Shown in pieces: positions 1 through 6,556 of a stretch of DNA of 9,751 nt. Under the pieces are notes generated by a model. That model was not told where the DNA came from, did no database searches, and saw only the letters and a list, made by a program, of their open reading frames with translations. The stretch lies in contig RHAF01000048.1 of NCBI GenBank assembly GCA_010028775.1, positions 1 to 9,751 on the forward strand, in the 5' to 3' direction. The stretch's first letter is position 1. Each line of letters starts with the position of its first letter. The stretch is from Verrucomicrobiota bacterium (lineage in GTDB: Bacteria; Verrucomicrobiota; Verrucomicrobiia; Methylacidiphilales; Verrucolacustridaceae). A program made the translations under genes and the position numbers.

Positions 1-107
1 AGGAGCATCAGGATGTAGTCGGTGTTTTGGCGGTTCAGAGCGTCCTTGGCTTTGCGAAAGGCTTCTTGATGAGAGGGCGCAAGCTGGCTCGAAGTGATCT
101 CCGGCAT
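1..107 (-). CDS. 5' end of a hypothetical, possibly TPR-type protein (partial)
   Basis: The minus strand is open from an ATG at 107 to the window edge and gives 35 complete codons, starting MPEITSSQLAPSHQEAF and continuing RKAKDALNRQNTDYILMLL. The stretch from about residue 15 on has the alternating small and hydrophobic pattern of a first helix in a tetratricopeptide-like repeat (KAKDAL, then DYILMLL). Proteins of this look are common in Verrucomicrobia and Planctomycetes, but the fragment is too short to assign a family. There is no signal peptide at this start. The gene is divergent from plsY. No good Shine-Dalgarno sequence lies at normal distance; a TTAGG sits about 13 bases upstream. 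The reading frame and start are moderately supported. The TPR idea is inference only. Confidence 0.55.
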   Translation of the reverse strand, partial: MPEITSSQLAPSHQEAFRKAKDALNRQNTDYILML

Positions 108-205
108 AAGGAAAAAACCTAACCCAAAAAAGTCGGTTTCCCAAATAAAAATCGCCCTGCGGGTTTTCCTTGCGGACAGGCTTCCGCTCGTCCAATCCCC
201 CAAGG
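108..205. promoter_or_regulatory. Divergent intergenic region between the left-edge gene and plsY
   Basis: These 98 bases separate two divergent start codons, so promoters for both directions should lie here or just inside the genes. The part from 109 to 152 is clearly AT-rich with A-tracts on the plus strand, unlike the surrounding coding DNA. I could not find a convincing -35/-10 pair for plsY. For the minus strand only a weak pair is visible (TTGGGA, 17 bases, TAGGTT). The call rests on gene layout and base composition. Confidence 0.35.
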
Positions 206-808
206 ATGACAGCACACCTTGCCCCCCTAGGCTTGGCCTTCCTTTTGGGCTCTTTGCCTTTTGGCTTTTGGCTGGGTCGCTTCAAGGGGGTCGATGTCCG
301 CACCCGGGGAAGCGGCAATATCGGTGCCACCAATGTAGGCCGGATCCTTGGCAAGGGTTGGGGCTACTTGGTCTTTGTTCTGGATTTTACCAAAGGATGG
401 GTCGCGGTCTGGTTGGCGCGAAACATCGGCGATCCCGCCGATCTTTGGGTTGTCTCCGCCGGGCTTGCCGCCGTCCTCGGCCATGTTTTCACCCCCTGGG
501 TTGGGTTTCGGGGAGGGAAGGGGGTGGCCACCTCTGCCGGGGTTCTTCTCGCCCTCACGCCTATGGTCGGCCTGTTGGTTGCCGCGGTCTGGGGCGGGAC
601 TTTTCTTGTCAGCCGGATCGTCTCGGTTGCCTCGCTTCTTGCCGCCACGGTCTTCCCCTTATTAGTTCACCAACTCGATCCCGGCCGACCCGCCCTGCAG
701 TGGTTGGCCTGGGTATTGGCTTTAATCGTCTGGATCCGCCATCGTGACAACGTGAAGAGGTTAATCGAAGGCAAGGAAAATGGATTCCGCAAAAAGGGCA
801 GTTCATGA
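206..808 (+). CDS. plsY: Glycerol-3-phosphate acyltransferase PlsY (acyl-phosphate dependent)
   Basis: Integral inner-membrane enzyme that moves an acyl chain from acyl-phosphate to position 1 of sn-glycerol 3-phosphate, giving lysophosphatidic acid, the first step of phospholipid synthesis. The 200 residues match the family in length and plan. There is a hydrophobic start with GSLPFGFWLGR (15-25), motif 1 GSGNIGATN (35-43), motif 2 GHVFTPWVGFRGGKG (92-106) with its glycine-rich phosphate-binding loop, and several further membrane segments (about 52-70, 84-96, 111-135, 138-155, 164-178). It ends with the conserved RHRDNVKRLIEGKE (178-191). I chose ATG 206 because the family starts about here. 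A TTG at 170 is in frame but would add 12 polar residues. The start is weakly marked: AAGG directly abuts the ATG. The stop overlaps the gpsA start as ATGA, which fits co-translation with the enzyme that supplies its substrate. Confidence 0.95.
   Translation: MTAHLAPLGLAFLLGSLPFGFWLGRFKGVDVRTRGSGNIGATNVGRILGKGWGYLVFVLDFTKGWVAVWLARNIGDPADLWVVSAGLAAVLGHVFTPWVGFRGGKGVATSAGVLLALTPMVGLLVAAVWGGTFLVSRIVSVASLLAATVFPLLVHQLDPGRPALQWLAWVLALIVWIRHRDNVKRLIEGKENGFRKKGSS
498..524 (+). other. Potential G-quadruplex motif inside plsY
   Basis: Five runs of three or more G occur within 27 bases of the coding strand: 498-500, 503-505, 510-513, 515-517 and 520-524, separated by 2, 4, 1 and 2 bases. This meets the usual G3+N1-7 rule for an intramolecular quadruplex and would be present in the mRNA. 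The bases encode the conserved PlsY segment WVGFRGGKG, so the glycine-rich loop may be the only reason for it. Whether it folds is not known. Confidence 0.4.
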
Positions 809-1701
809 ATATCTCCATTCTGGGAAAAGGAGCCTGGGGCAAGGCCATTGGCGAACTACTTCAGACCCAGGGCCACACCATCCGCTGGCACGATAAGGGA
901 GATTTCAAGATTCCGGATCATGCCGGGATGATCATTATTGCCCTGCCCACGCAAGTGATTCGCGGGGTATTGCCGGAACTTTACCTCCAATCCGAAAAAA
1001 TCCCGATTGTTAGCCTGAGCAAGGGCATTGATATCCAAAGTGGCCAGCGTGTCAGCCAAATCGTCACCGCCCGCTGGCCCGCGGCTCCCGTCGCCGCGCT
1101 ATCCGGCCCCAGCCTGGCGACAGAGATCCACCAAAAAGTCCCCACCGCAATGGTGGCCGCCAGCCTCGATGATAATCTCGCCTCCCAAGTGCAGAATATT
1201 TTTCACGGACCCTTTCTCCGGGTCTACCGCTCGCGCGATCTTGCCGGTGTGGAATGGGGCGGCGCCCTGAAGAACATCTACGCCTTGGCCGCCGGCATGT
1301 GCGCCGGGTTGGGGCTGGGGGAGAACAGCCTTGCGGGATTGGTTACCCGAAGCCTTACAGAGATGACCCGCATTGCCGTTCATTTTGGTGCCCATGAACA
1401 GACCCTTCACGGCCTCAGTGGCATGGGGGACCTGGTTTTAACCTCCTACAGCCGAGCCAGCCGGAACCGCCGCGTGGGGGAACGCCTCGGGGCGGGGGAC
1501 CCGTTGGAAAAGGCTTTGGACTCCGTGGATGGGATCTGCGAGGGCGTTCCCTCCACCGAGGCTCTCCATCGCATCCTTCACAGCCAAAAGATCGATGCCC
1601 CTGTGGCCGAGGAGCTTTACCAGGTCATCTTCAAGTCCAAGCCGCCGAAGCAGGCTCTTCTCTCCCTCCTGGCCCGCGACCCGCGGGAGGAGAGGGGATA
1701 G
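805..1701 (+). CDS. gpsA: Glycerol-3-phosphate dehydrogenase [NAD(P)+], compact form
   Basis: Cytosolic enzyme that reduces dihydroxyacetone phosphate to sn-glycerol 3-phosphate, the substrate of the upstream PlsY. Visible motifs, in order: the dinucleotide-binding loop GKGAWG (7-12), LSKGI (71-75) with conserved Lys73, LSGPSLATE (99-107), GVEWGGALKNIYALAAG (148-164) with the catalytic lysine at 156, GLGLGENSLAGL (168-179), GLSGMGDLVLT (203-213) and the SRN triplet (219-221). At 298 residues it is shorter than the usual 330-340. The loss is in the N-terminal Rossmann domain: between GHTIRWHD (23-30) and the strand MIIIALPTQ (42-50) the usual variable helix-loop with the YLP-like segment is missing, about 30 residues. 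All substrate and catalytic motifs remain, so it should be active. The start overlaps the plsY stop, and AAGGG at 794-798 lies 6 bases upstream of the ATG. Confidence 0.95.
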   Translation: MNISILGKGAWGKAIGELLQTQGHTIRWHDKGDFKIPDHAGMIIIALPTQVIRGVLPELYLQSEKIPIVSLSKGIDIQSGQRVSQIVTARWPAAPVAALSGPSLATEIHQKVPTAMVAASLDDNLASQVQNIFHGPFLRVYRSRDLAGVEWGGALKNIYALAAGMCAGLGLGENSLAGLVTRSLTEMTRIAVHFGAHEQTLHGLSGMGDLVLTSYSRASRNRRVGERLGAGDPLEKALDSVDGICEGVPSTEALHRILHSQKIDAPVAEELYQVIFKSKPPKQALLSLLARDPREERG

Positions 1702-1736
1702 TCGCGGCTCTGGGTGCGTTTCCATTCCGTGTTCGA

Positions 1737-1756
1737 CCTCCGCCGCAGGAGGAGGA
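1737..1756 (+). promoter_or_regulatory. Strong Shine-Dalgarno sequence in a possible hairpin, gpsA-VOC gap
   Basis: AGGAGGAGGA (1747-1756) is the strongest ribosome binding site in the window. CCTCC at 1737-1741 can pair with GGAGG at 1748-1752 across a 6-base loop, which would hide part of the site. The best-spaced start codons after it are ATG 1757 and 1760, both out of frame with the VOC gene. The VOC ATG at 1770 is 13-17 bases downstream, which is long. The short ORF from 1757/1760 ends at 1813 (MSFNESRSLAPHPLPDQ) and overlaps the VOC start. This may be a leader peptide with coupling, or simply a loosely spaced site. The sequence elements are seen; the regulation is inference. Confidence 0.4.
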
Positions 1757-1769
1757 ATGATGTCCTTCA

Positions 1770-2174
1770 ATGAAAGTCGGTCATTGGCTCCACACCCGCT
1801 TCCGGATCAATGATCTCGAATCGTCCCTCCATTTCTACACCCGGGTTCTTGGCATGCGGGAGGTTTCCCGCAGCACTTCCCCACGCGGCAGCACCCTGGT
1901 CTTTCTTCAGCCCACGGTCGGCGGGGAAATGCTCGAACTCTGCCATTTTCCATCCTCCGGCCCCGTCCAAGTGCCCGCCGACCTCGTCCATATTGCCTTG
2001 GAAGTGAATGATCTCGACGCCTTTGGCCGACACGCGGCTTCCCTTGGGTATCCCTGGTCGGATGGACCAACGATTACAGAAAGCGGCACGCGCTTTGCCT
2101 TTCTTGATGCTCCTGAGGGCTACGAGGTGGAAATCATCGAAAGGCAGCGCCCTTCTGGTAAGGATTCCCAATGA
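1770..2174 (+). CDS. VOC superfamily protein, glyoxalase I (lactoylglutathione lyase)-like
   Basis: A 134-residue protein with the two-module vicinal-oxygen-chelate fold. The first half has HTRFRINDLESSLHFYTRVLGM (8-29), very like E. coli GloA. The second has DLVHIALEVNDL (71-82) and ends FLDAPEGYEVEIIE (111-124). The four metal ligands expected for glyoxalase I are all present: His8, Glu56 (in EMLELCHF), His74 and Glu121. Glyoxalase I isomerises the hemithioacetal of methylglyoxal and a thiol to the lactoyl thioester in the cytosol. I cannot tell whether the thiol here is glutathione, and a related role such as methylmalonyl-CoA epimerase is possible, so no gene symbol is given. An in-frame TGA at 1758-1760 rules out an upstream start. 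The stop overlaps rpe as ATGA, so the two are probably translated together. Confidence 0.85.
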   Translation: MKVGHWLHTRFRINDLESSLHFYTRVLGMREVSRSTSPRGSTLVFLQPTVGGEMLELCHFPSSGPVQVPADLVHIALEVNDLDAFGRHAASLGYPWSDGPTITESGTRFAFLDAPEGYEVEIIERQRPSGKDSQ

Positions 2175-2857
2175 CCAACCGTCCAATCATCATCGCGCCA
2201 TCGATCCTTGCGGCCGACCTTGGCCGGATCGAACAGGAGGCCGAGCGGATCAAATCCAGCGGGGCGGAGTGGGTGCATATCGACATCATGGATGGCCACT
2301 TCGTCCCCAATATTTCTTTTGGGGCCAACATGGTCCGCACCCTCCGCAAAGCCATGGGGGAAGCTACCCTGGATGTCCACCTAATGATCGAGCAACCCGA
2401 CCGCTACGCCCGTGACTTCATTGAGGCGGGGGCCGACTGCCTGAATGTCCACCTTGAGGCCCGCCATCAGGTCGCCCGCACGCTTTCCACCATCCGGGAG
2501 ATGGGTTGCCGCGCCGGTCTGGCCATCAATCCGCCCACACTCCTTAAACACGCCGTGCCGCTCCTGCCGCTTTGCGACCAGATGATTCTCATGACAGTCA
2601 ACCCTGGCTTCGGCGGACAGGCTTTCATGCCGGAAGTCCTTCCCAAAATTCGTGAGGCCCGGGAAACTATTCTCCGCCAGAATTTCAACATCGACATCAC
2701 CGTCGACGGCGGCATCGGGGAGCCCACCGCCTCCGGATGTGTGGCCGCCGGAGCCAACGTCCTCGTCGCCGGCACCAGCCTTTTTCGTCAGCCCGACCTG
2801 AAACAGGCCGTGACCAAACTCCGCTCCGTTGCCGGCTCGGGCTCGGCTTCCGGTTAA
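2171..2857 (+). CDS. rpe: Ribulose-phosphate 3-epimerase
   Basis: Cytosolic TIM-barrel enzyme that interconverts D-ribulose 5-phosphate and D-xylulose 5-phosphate in the pentose phosphate pathway. Family landmarks run the full length: IAPSILAADLGR (8-19) with substrate-binding Ser11, VHIDIMDGHFVPN (35-47) carrying metal ligands His36 and Asp38 (Asp38 is also an acid/base), LDVHLMIEQP (67-76) with His70, MTVNPGFGGQAFMP (141-154), TVDGGI (177-182) with Asp179, and the phosphate-binding GTSLF (201-205). The 228 residues are normal; the last 10 or so (AGSGSASG) are a loose tail. TAAGGA at 2159-2164 gives a good ribosome binding site 6 bases from the ATG, inside the end of the VOC gene. lepA follows after 16 bases with no sign of a terminator. 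Confidence 0.96.
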   Translation: MTNRPIIIAPSILAADLGRIEQEAERIKSSGAEWVHIDIMDGHFVPNISFGANMVRTLRKAMGEATLDVHLMIEQPDRYARDFIEAGADCLNVHLEARHQVARTLSTIREMGCRAGLAINPPTLLKHAVPLLPLCDQMILMTVNPGFGGQAFMPEVLPKIREARETILRQNFNIDITVDGGIGEPTASGCVAAGANVLVAGTSLFRQPDLKQAVTKLRSVAGSGSASG

Positions 2858-2873
2858 CCCAACCAACTCCCAC

Positions 2874-4679
2874 ATGATGGATCCTTCTCAGACCCGCAAC
2901 TTTTGCATCATTGCCCACGTCGACCACGGTAAAACAACCTTGTCTGACCGGCTGCTCCAAGCCACCGGGCTGATCGCCGAACGTGATATGCAGGCCCAAC
3001 TCCTCGACTCCATGGATCTGGAGCGGGAGAGGGGAATCACCATCAAGGCACATCCCGTCACCCTTAGTTACAAGGCCAAGGACGGCAAAACCTACCGCCT
3101 TAACCTCATCGACACCCCGGGACACGTGGATTTTTCCTACGAGGTTTCGCGCTCGCTCGCAGCCTGCGAGGGAGCCTTGCTCGTGGTCGATGCCGCCCAG
3201 GGTGTGGAGGCCCAGACCGTGGCCAACGTCCATCTGGCCAACAAGGAAGGTCTCACCCTGATTCCCATCATTAACAAGATCGATCTGCCCAGCTCGGACA
3301 TTCCTGGGGTCAAACGCCAGTTGGAGGAGATCCTCGCCATCCCGGGAGAGGAAGCCATCCTCGTCAGCGCCAAAACCGGACAGGGGATCGGGGAGGTGCT
3401 GGAGGCCATTATTCACCGTCTACCCGCCCCCAAGGGAGCCGATGCTCCCGAGCTCAAGGCCCTGGTCTTTGACAGTGTTTTCGACACCTTCCGCGGAGTC
3501 ATCGCCTATGTCCGGGTGATCAGCGGGGAAATCACCGCCGGCACTCCCATCATGCTCATGCAGAGCGGGAGAAAATATGAAACCAAAGAGGTGGGAACCT
3601 TCAGTCCCAAGATGACGCCGGGCAAACGGCTCGGCCCGGGTGACTCGGGCTACCTGGTGGCTAACCTCAAGACCACCGCCGAGATCGATATCGGTGACAC
3701 CATCACCAATGCCATCCGTCCAGCCAAGGAACCGTTGACCGGATTTCGCAAGGTCCAGCCGATGGTTTTCTCGGGACTTTATCCGATCAACTCCGCCGAT
3801 TTTGAAAAACTCAAACTCGCCCTTGGAAAACTCCAGATCAACGACTCGGCCCTGGTCTTCACCCAGGAAAGTTCTCCTGCCTTGGGGTTCGGGTTCCGCT
3901 GCGGCTTCCTCGGCCTGCTCCACATGGAGATCGTCCAGGAAAGACTTTCCCGGGAGTTTGGCATGGAGGTTCTCTCGACTTATCCCAGTGTCATCTACGA
4001 GGTCCGCCTGACCAATGGTAAGACCCTGCTGGTTGAAAACCCTGTTCAGTTACCCGACCCCAGTGTCATCGAGGAAATTCGCGAGCCAATGGTCAACGTC
4101 TTCCTCCTGTGTCCCAACGAAAACATTGGAGACCTCGTGGCCATGGTCCGGGAAAAGCGGGGAGAGATCGTGAAAACCGAGTCGCTGGATGGCAAGCGGG
4201 TCATGCTGACCACGGAAATTCCTCTCAACGAGATTCTTGTCGATTTCAGCGACCGCATCAAAAGCATCACCCGTGGCTACGGCTCGATGGATTACGAACA
4301 CGGACCCTACCGCGCTGACGACTTGGTGAAGTTGGAGATTCTGGTCAACGGCGAGCCGATGGACGCTTTTTCCTGCATCGTTCACCGGGAGAAAGCGCCG
4401 GCGAGGGGACGGGCGCTCACCGCCAAGTTAAAGGAGGTTATTCCTCCCCAGCTGTTCAAGGTCGCCCTCCAGGCCGCCATCGGCGGCAAGATCGTGGCCC
4501 GGGAAGACGTCAAAAGCATGGGAAAGAACGTGACCGCCAAGTGTTATGGGGGTGACATCACCCGGAAGCGAAAACTTCTCGAAAAGCAGAAGGAGGGCAA
4601 AAAGAGAATGAAACAGTTTGGCAAGGTCAACATCCCGCAAGAGGCCTTTCTTCAGGTGCTCAAGGCCTTTGGAGATTAA
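2874..4679 (+). CDS. lepA: Elongation factor 4 (LepA GTPase)
   Basis: Ribosome-associated translational GTPase related to EF-G, linked to back-translocation or initiation and 30S assembly under stress. With the ATG at 2874 the protein has 601 residues, close to E. coli LepA. G motifs: AHVDHGKT (14-21), RGITIK (53-58), DTPGH (80-84) with the catalytic histidine, NKID (134-137) and SAK (165-167). The middle shows the EF-G-like domains (for example GFGFRCGFLGLLHMEI), and the LepA-specific C-terminal domain is complete: GGDITRKRKLLEKQKEGKKR followed by MKQFGKVNIPQEAFLQVLK. ATG 2877 is an equally possible start; no clear Shine-Dalgarno sequence precedes either. The frame is open back to 2829, but that extension would overlap rpe and is not family-like. 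lepB starts 4 bases after the stop, the same order as the classic lepA-lepB operon. Confidence 0.97.
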   Translation: MMDPSQTRNFCIIAHVDHGKTTLSDRLLQATGLIAERDMQAQLLDSMDLERERGITIKAHPVTLSYKAKDGKTYRLNLIDTPGHVDFSYEVSRSLAACEGALLVVDAAQGVEAQTVANVHLANKEGLTLIPIINKIDLPSSDIPGVKRQLEEILAIPGEEAILVSAKTGQGIGEVLEAIIHRLPAPKGADAPELKALVFDSVFDTFRGVIAYVRVISGEITAGTPIMLMQSGRKYETKEVGTFSPKMTPGKRLGPGDSGYLVANLKTTAEIDIGDTITNAIRPAKEPLTGFRKVQPMVFSGLYPINSADFEKLKLALGKLQINDSALVFTQESSPALGFGFRCGFLGLLHMEIVQERLSREFGMEVLSTYPSVIYEVRLTNGKTLLVENPVQLPDPSVIEEIREPMVNVFLLCPNENIGDLVAMVREKRGEIVKTESLDGKRVMLTTEIPLNEILVDFSDRIKSITRGYGSMDYEHGPYRADDLVKLEILVNGEPMDAFSCIVHREKAPARGRALTAKLKEVIPPQLFKVALQAAIGGKIVAREDVKSMGKNVTAKCYGGDITRKRKLLEKQKEGKKRMKQFGKVNIPQEAFLQVLKAFGD

Positions 4680-4683
4680 GGGT

Positions 4684-5820
4684 ATGACCGACCTCTTCTT
4701 TTTTGGCCGGGCCAAAGCGGAAAGGAAACAGCTTCGCGCTGTCGCCCATTTTCTGGCCAAGCGGTATCGCTACGGAAAAGATGTCCTCCCGGCTCCGGTC
4801 TTGGCTCGTTTGCAGGAGGCCAGGGGACTCTGCCGGGAGGCCTTGCGCCTGATCGTGGCCGGCCAACGGCGGTCGGAAATCCTACGTCAGCTCGAGGAGA
4901 TTTATGGGGATCTTTTGCGCACCGAGCGGCATCACGGACGCAAGGAAAACGCCGAGGTCGCCCTGGTGGCCATCGCCTTGGCCCTTGGGGTGAGGGCGTA
5001 CATCCTCCAGCCCTTCAAAATCCCGACCCACTCCATGCGTCCGACTTTGCTTGGAATTCTCAACCAACCCGAAAGCCAACCACCCCCCGGGCCCTTCATC
5101 CGGGTTCTTGACCTCGTTTTGCAGGGCAAAACCCATCACCGCATGGTCGCGCCGCAGGATGGCAACATCTTGTCCGTGCGCGAGAGCCGGATCTTCGGGC
5201 TGATCCCTTGGTCCACCACCGAGGTGGTGGCCGACGGCTGGACCGCGACCGTTTGGGCCGGGCTCCAGGAATCCCGCGAAGGCGGTCTGCGGGTCCGTTC
5301 CGGCGACCATGTGAAAGCTGGGGATGTTCTTGTTAATTTCAGCTCCGCCACGGGCGACCATCTTTTCGTCAATAAATTCATCTACCAGTTCACCAAACCA
5401 CAGCGTGCCGATACCTTTGTCTTTACCACAGAAAACATTGAGGGCATCGAATCCGGCCTCCGTCTTCGTGGAATTGAGGGTTCCCAGTATTATATCAAGC
5501 GATGTGTGGCCCTGGGCGGGGATCTTTTACAGGTTCAACCCCCGGAACTGTGGATCAACGGCAGACCGGCGGAGGCCACGGCCTGCCAGCGGGTCGCCGC
5601 CCAAAAAGACGGATATCCCGGATACACCCTCGGCCCGACCTATCTGAACTCAGCCAATGACACCTACCGCGTGCCGAACCGTGACTACTGGGCAATGGGT
5701 GACAACAGTCCCAACAGCTTTGATTCGCGTGGCTGGGGACCCGTTCCGGCACCCAATTTGGTCGGCAAAGGGGCCTTTGTTTACTGGCCGATCACCAAGC
5801 GCTGGGGCCTGATCCAGTAA
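4684..5820 (+). CDS. lepB: Signal peptidase I with long N-terminal region and large insertion
   Basis: Membrane-bound serine/lysine protease (family S26) that removes signal peptides from exported proteins. The SPase I boxes are clear: IPTHSMRPTLLG (113-124) with nucleophile Ser117, GDHLFVNKF (224-232), YYIKRCVALGGD (269-280) with general-base Lys272, and MGDNSPNSFDSRGWGPV (338-354). A single membrane helix (about 90-107) precedes Ser117. Residues 1-90 are charged, mostly helical and probably cytosolic. At 378 residues it is longer than most. About 155 residues separate Ser117 from Lys272 (roughly 55 in E. coli), and the extra sequence (about 125-222) contains GDHVKAGDVLV (207-217), which resembles a biotinyl/lipoyl-type hairpin. 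GGAG at 4671-4674 and AAGGG at 4678-4682 precede the ATG. An in-frame upstream start at 4618 would lie inside lepA and is unlikely. Confidence 0.94.
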   Translation: MTDLFFFGRAKAERKQLRAVAHFLAKRYRYGKDVLPAPVLARLQEARGLCREALRLIVAGQRRSEILRQLEEIYGDLLRTERHHGRKENAEVALVAIALALGVRAYILQPFKIPTHSMRPTLLGILNQPESQPPPGPFIRVLDLVLQGKTHHRMVAPQDGNILSVRESRIFGLIPWSTTEVVADGWTATVWAGLQESREGGLRVRSGDHVKAGDVLVNFSSATGDHLFVNKFIYQFTKPQRADTFVFTTENIEGIESGLRLRGIEGSQYYIKRCVALGGDLLQVQPPELWINGRPAEATACQRVAAQKDGYPGYTLGPTYLNSANDTYRVPNRDYWAMGDNSPNSFDSRGWGPVPAPNLVGKGAFVYWPITKRWGLIQ

Positions 5821-5869
5821 CTAGGCCCATGGCCCTTCCCAATTATATTTGTCGCACAATAAATATTGT
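5805..5869. terminator. Possible weak terminator region between convergent lepB and rdgB
   Basis: GGGCCT (5805-5810) can pair with AGGCCC (5823-5828) around a 12-base loop that includes the lepB stop codon, followed by AT-rich sequence from 5841. A second, AT-only inverted repeat, ACAATA/TATTGT (5856-5861 and 5864-5869), lies just past the rdgB stop and could act for the minus strand. Neither is a classic GC stem with a U-run. The convergent position supports some termination function; the exact elements are uncertain. Confidence 0.3.
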
Positions 5870-5870
5870 A

Positions 5871-6515
5871 TCAAATATACTTGGTCATTCTTGAAGGGTG
5901 TTCATATCTGCTAAGTAGGCTCTTTATTCCCTGCACCGCCTTGGCCCGATGACTAATTCGATCCTTTGTCCGTCCAGATAACTGCCCGAAGGTCTTGGCA
6001 TAGCCAATCGGCATGAAAATTGGATCGTAGCCGAAACCGCCGGAACCTTGTTCCGATTCCGTGATCCGCCCCCAAACCCGGCCAGTTCGGGCTCCCAGAA
6101 ATCGACCGGAACGGGCCAGCACCAAGGTGGTCTGGAAATAGGCATGTCTGCGCCCTTTCGGCATCTTTTGCATAAGCCTTAGGAGCTTTTTGCGGTTCCT
6201 TTCATCGTTCGATCGAGGACCTGAAAACCTGGCTGATCGCACCCCGGGTCGACCCCCCAAAGCCTCCACCACCAAGCCGCTGTCATCCGCCAAAACCAAT
6301 CGGCCGGGCAGGGCCAAACTTACAGCCAATGCCTTGATCTTGGCGTTGGCCTGGAAAGTCCTTCCTGTTTCCCGAATTTCTTTCATCCGTGGCAAGGCAT
6401 GCAGGTCACCCACTTTCCAACTTTTTCCCAGCATTGCCTGAAATTCCCGGGTTTTGCCCCGGTTGCGGGTGGCAATCCAAAGGGTCGGTCGCTGACGGGA
6501 GGTTCGACTTGTCAT
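5871..6515 (-). CDS. rdgB: XTP/dITP diphosphatase (RdgB/HAM1 family)
   Basis: Cytosolic house-cleaning enzyme that hydrolyses deaminated purine triphosphates (ITP, dITP, XTP) to monophosphate and pyrophosphate, keeping them out of DNA and RNA. Family motifs in the 214 residues: IATRNRGKTREF (14-25) for nucleotide and phosphate binding, ETGRTFQANAKIKA (49-62), LADDSGLVVEALGGRPGV (75-92) with the catalytic/metal aspartates 77-78, GFGYDPIF (160-167), and KDRISHRAKA (184-193) with the conserved SHR. The length is slightly above E. coli RdgB (197), from a short basic N-terminus (1-10) and a C-terminal tail past about 203. The gene is convergent with lepB and divergent from leuS. The ATG at 6515 has no good Shine-Dalgarno sequence, and a promoter-like pair would start the message only a few bases upstream, so it may be nearly leaderless. 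Confidence 0.94.
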   Translation of the reverse strand: MTSRTSRQRPTLWIATRNRGKTREFQAMLGKSWKVGDLHALPRMKEIRETGRTFQANAKIKALAVSLALPGRLVLADDSGLVVEALGGRPGVRSARFSGPRSNDERNRKKLLRLMQKMPKGRRHAYFQTTLVLARSGRFLGARTGRVWGRITESEQGSGGFGYDPIFMPIGYAKTFGQLSGRTKDRISHRAKAVQGIKSLLSRYEHPSRMTKYI

Positions 6516-6527
6516 GGCGCTTTGCGT

Positions 6528-6556
6528 TTAATATCGCCCCTCTCACCCTATGCCAA
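6528..6556 (-). promoter_or_regulatory. Candidate sigma-70-type promoter for rdgB, overlapping the leuS start
   Basis: Read on the minus strand, TTGGCA (plus positions 6551-6556, 5 of 6 to TTGACA) is followed after exactly 17 bases by TATTAA (6528-6533, 4 of 6 to TATAAT). Transcription would begin near 6521, about 6 bases before the rdgB ATG. The -35 box overlaps the leuS start codon. On the plus strand, TTGTCA (6509-6514) and TAATAT (6529-6534) are a possible leuS promoter, but their 14-base spacing is too short. This is a consensus match by eye only. Confidence 0.35.

Noticed and set aside
170..205. Longer PlsY from a TTG start at 170
   Set aside because: It adds 12 polar residues before a start that already matches the family, and it has no better ribosome binding site.
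94..747. Long overlapping open frames on both strands inside plsY, gpsA, lepA and leuS
   Set aside because: They are arginine-, proline- and serine-rich translations typical of shadow frames in GC-rich DNA, with no recognisable domains, and they overlap well-supported genes.
1307..1322. G-rich stretch in gpsA as a second quadruplex
   Set aside because: Only three runs of three or more G are present within reach, so the motif is incomplete.
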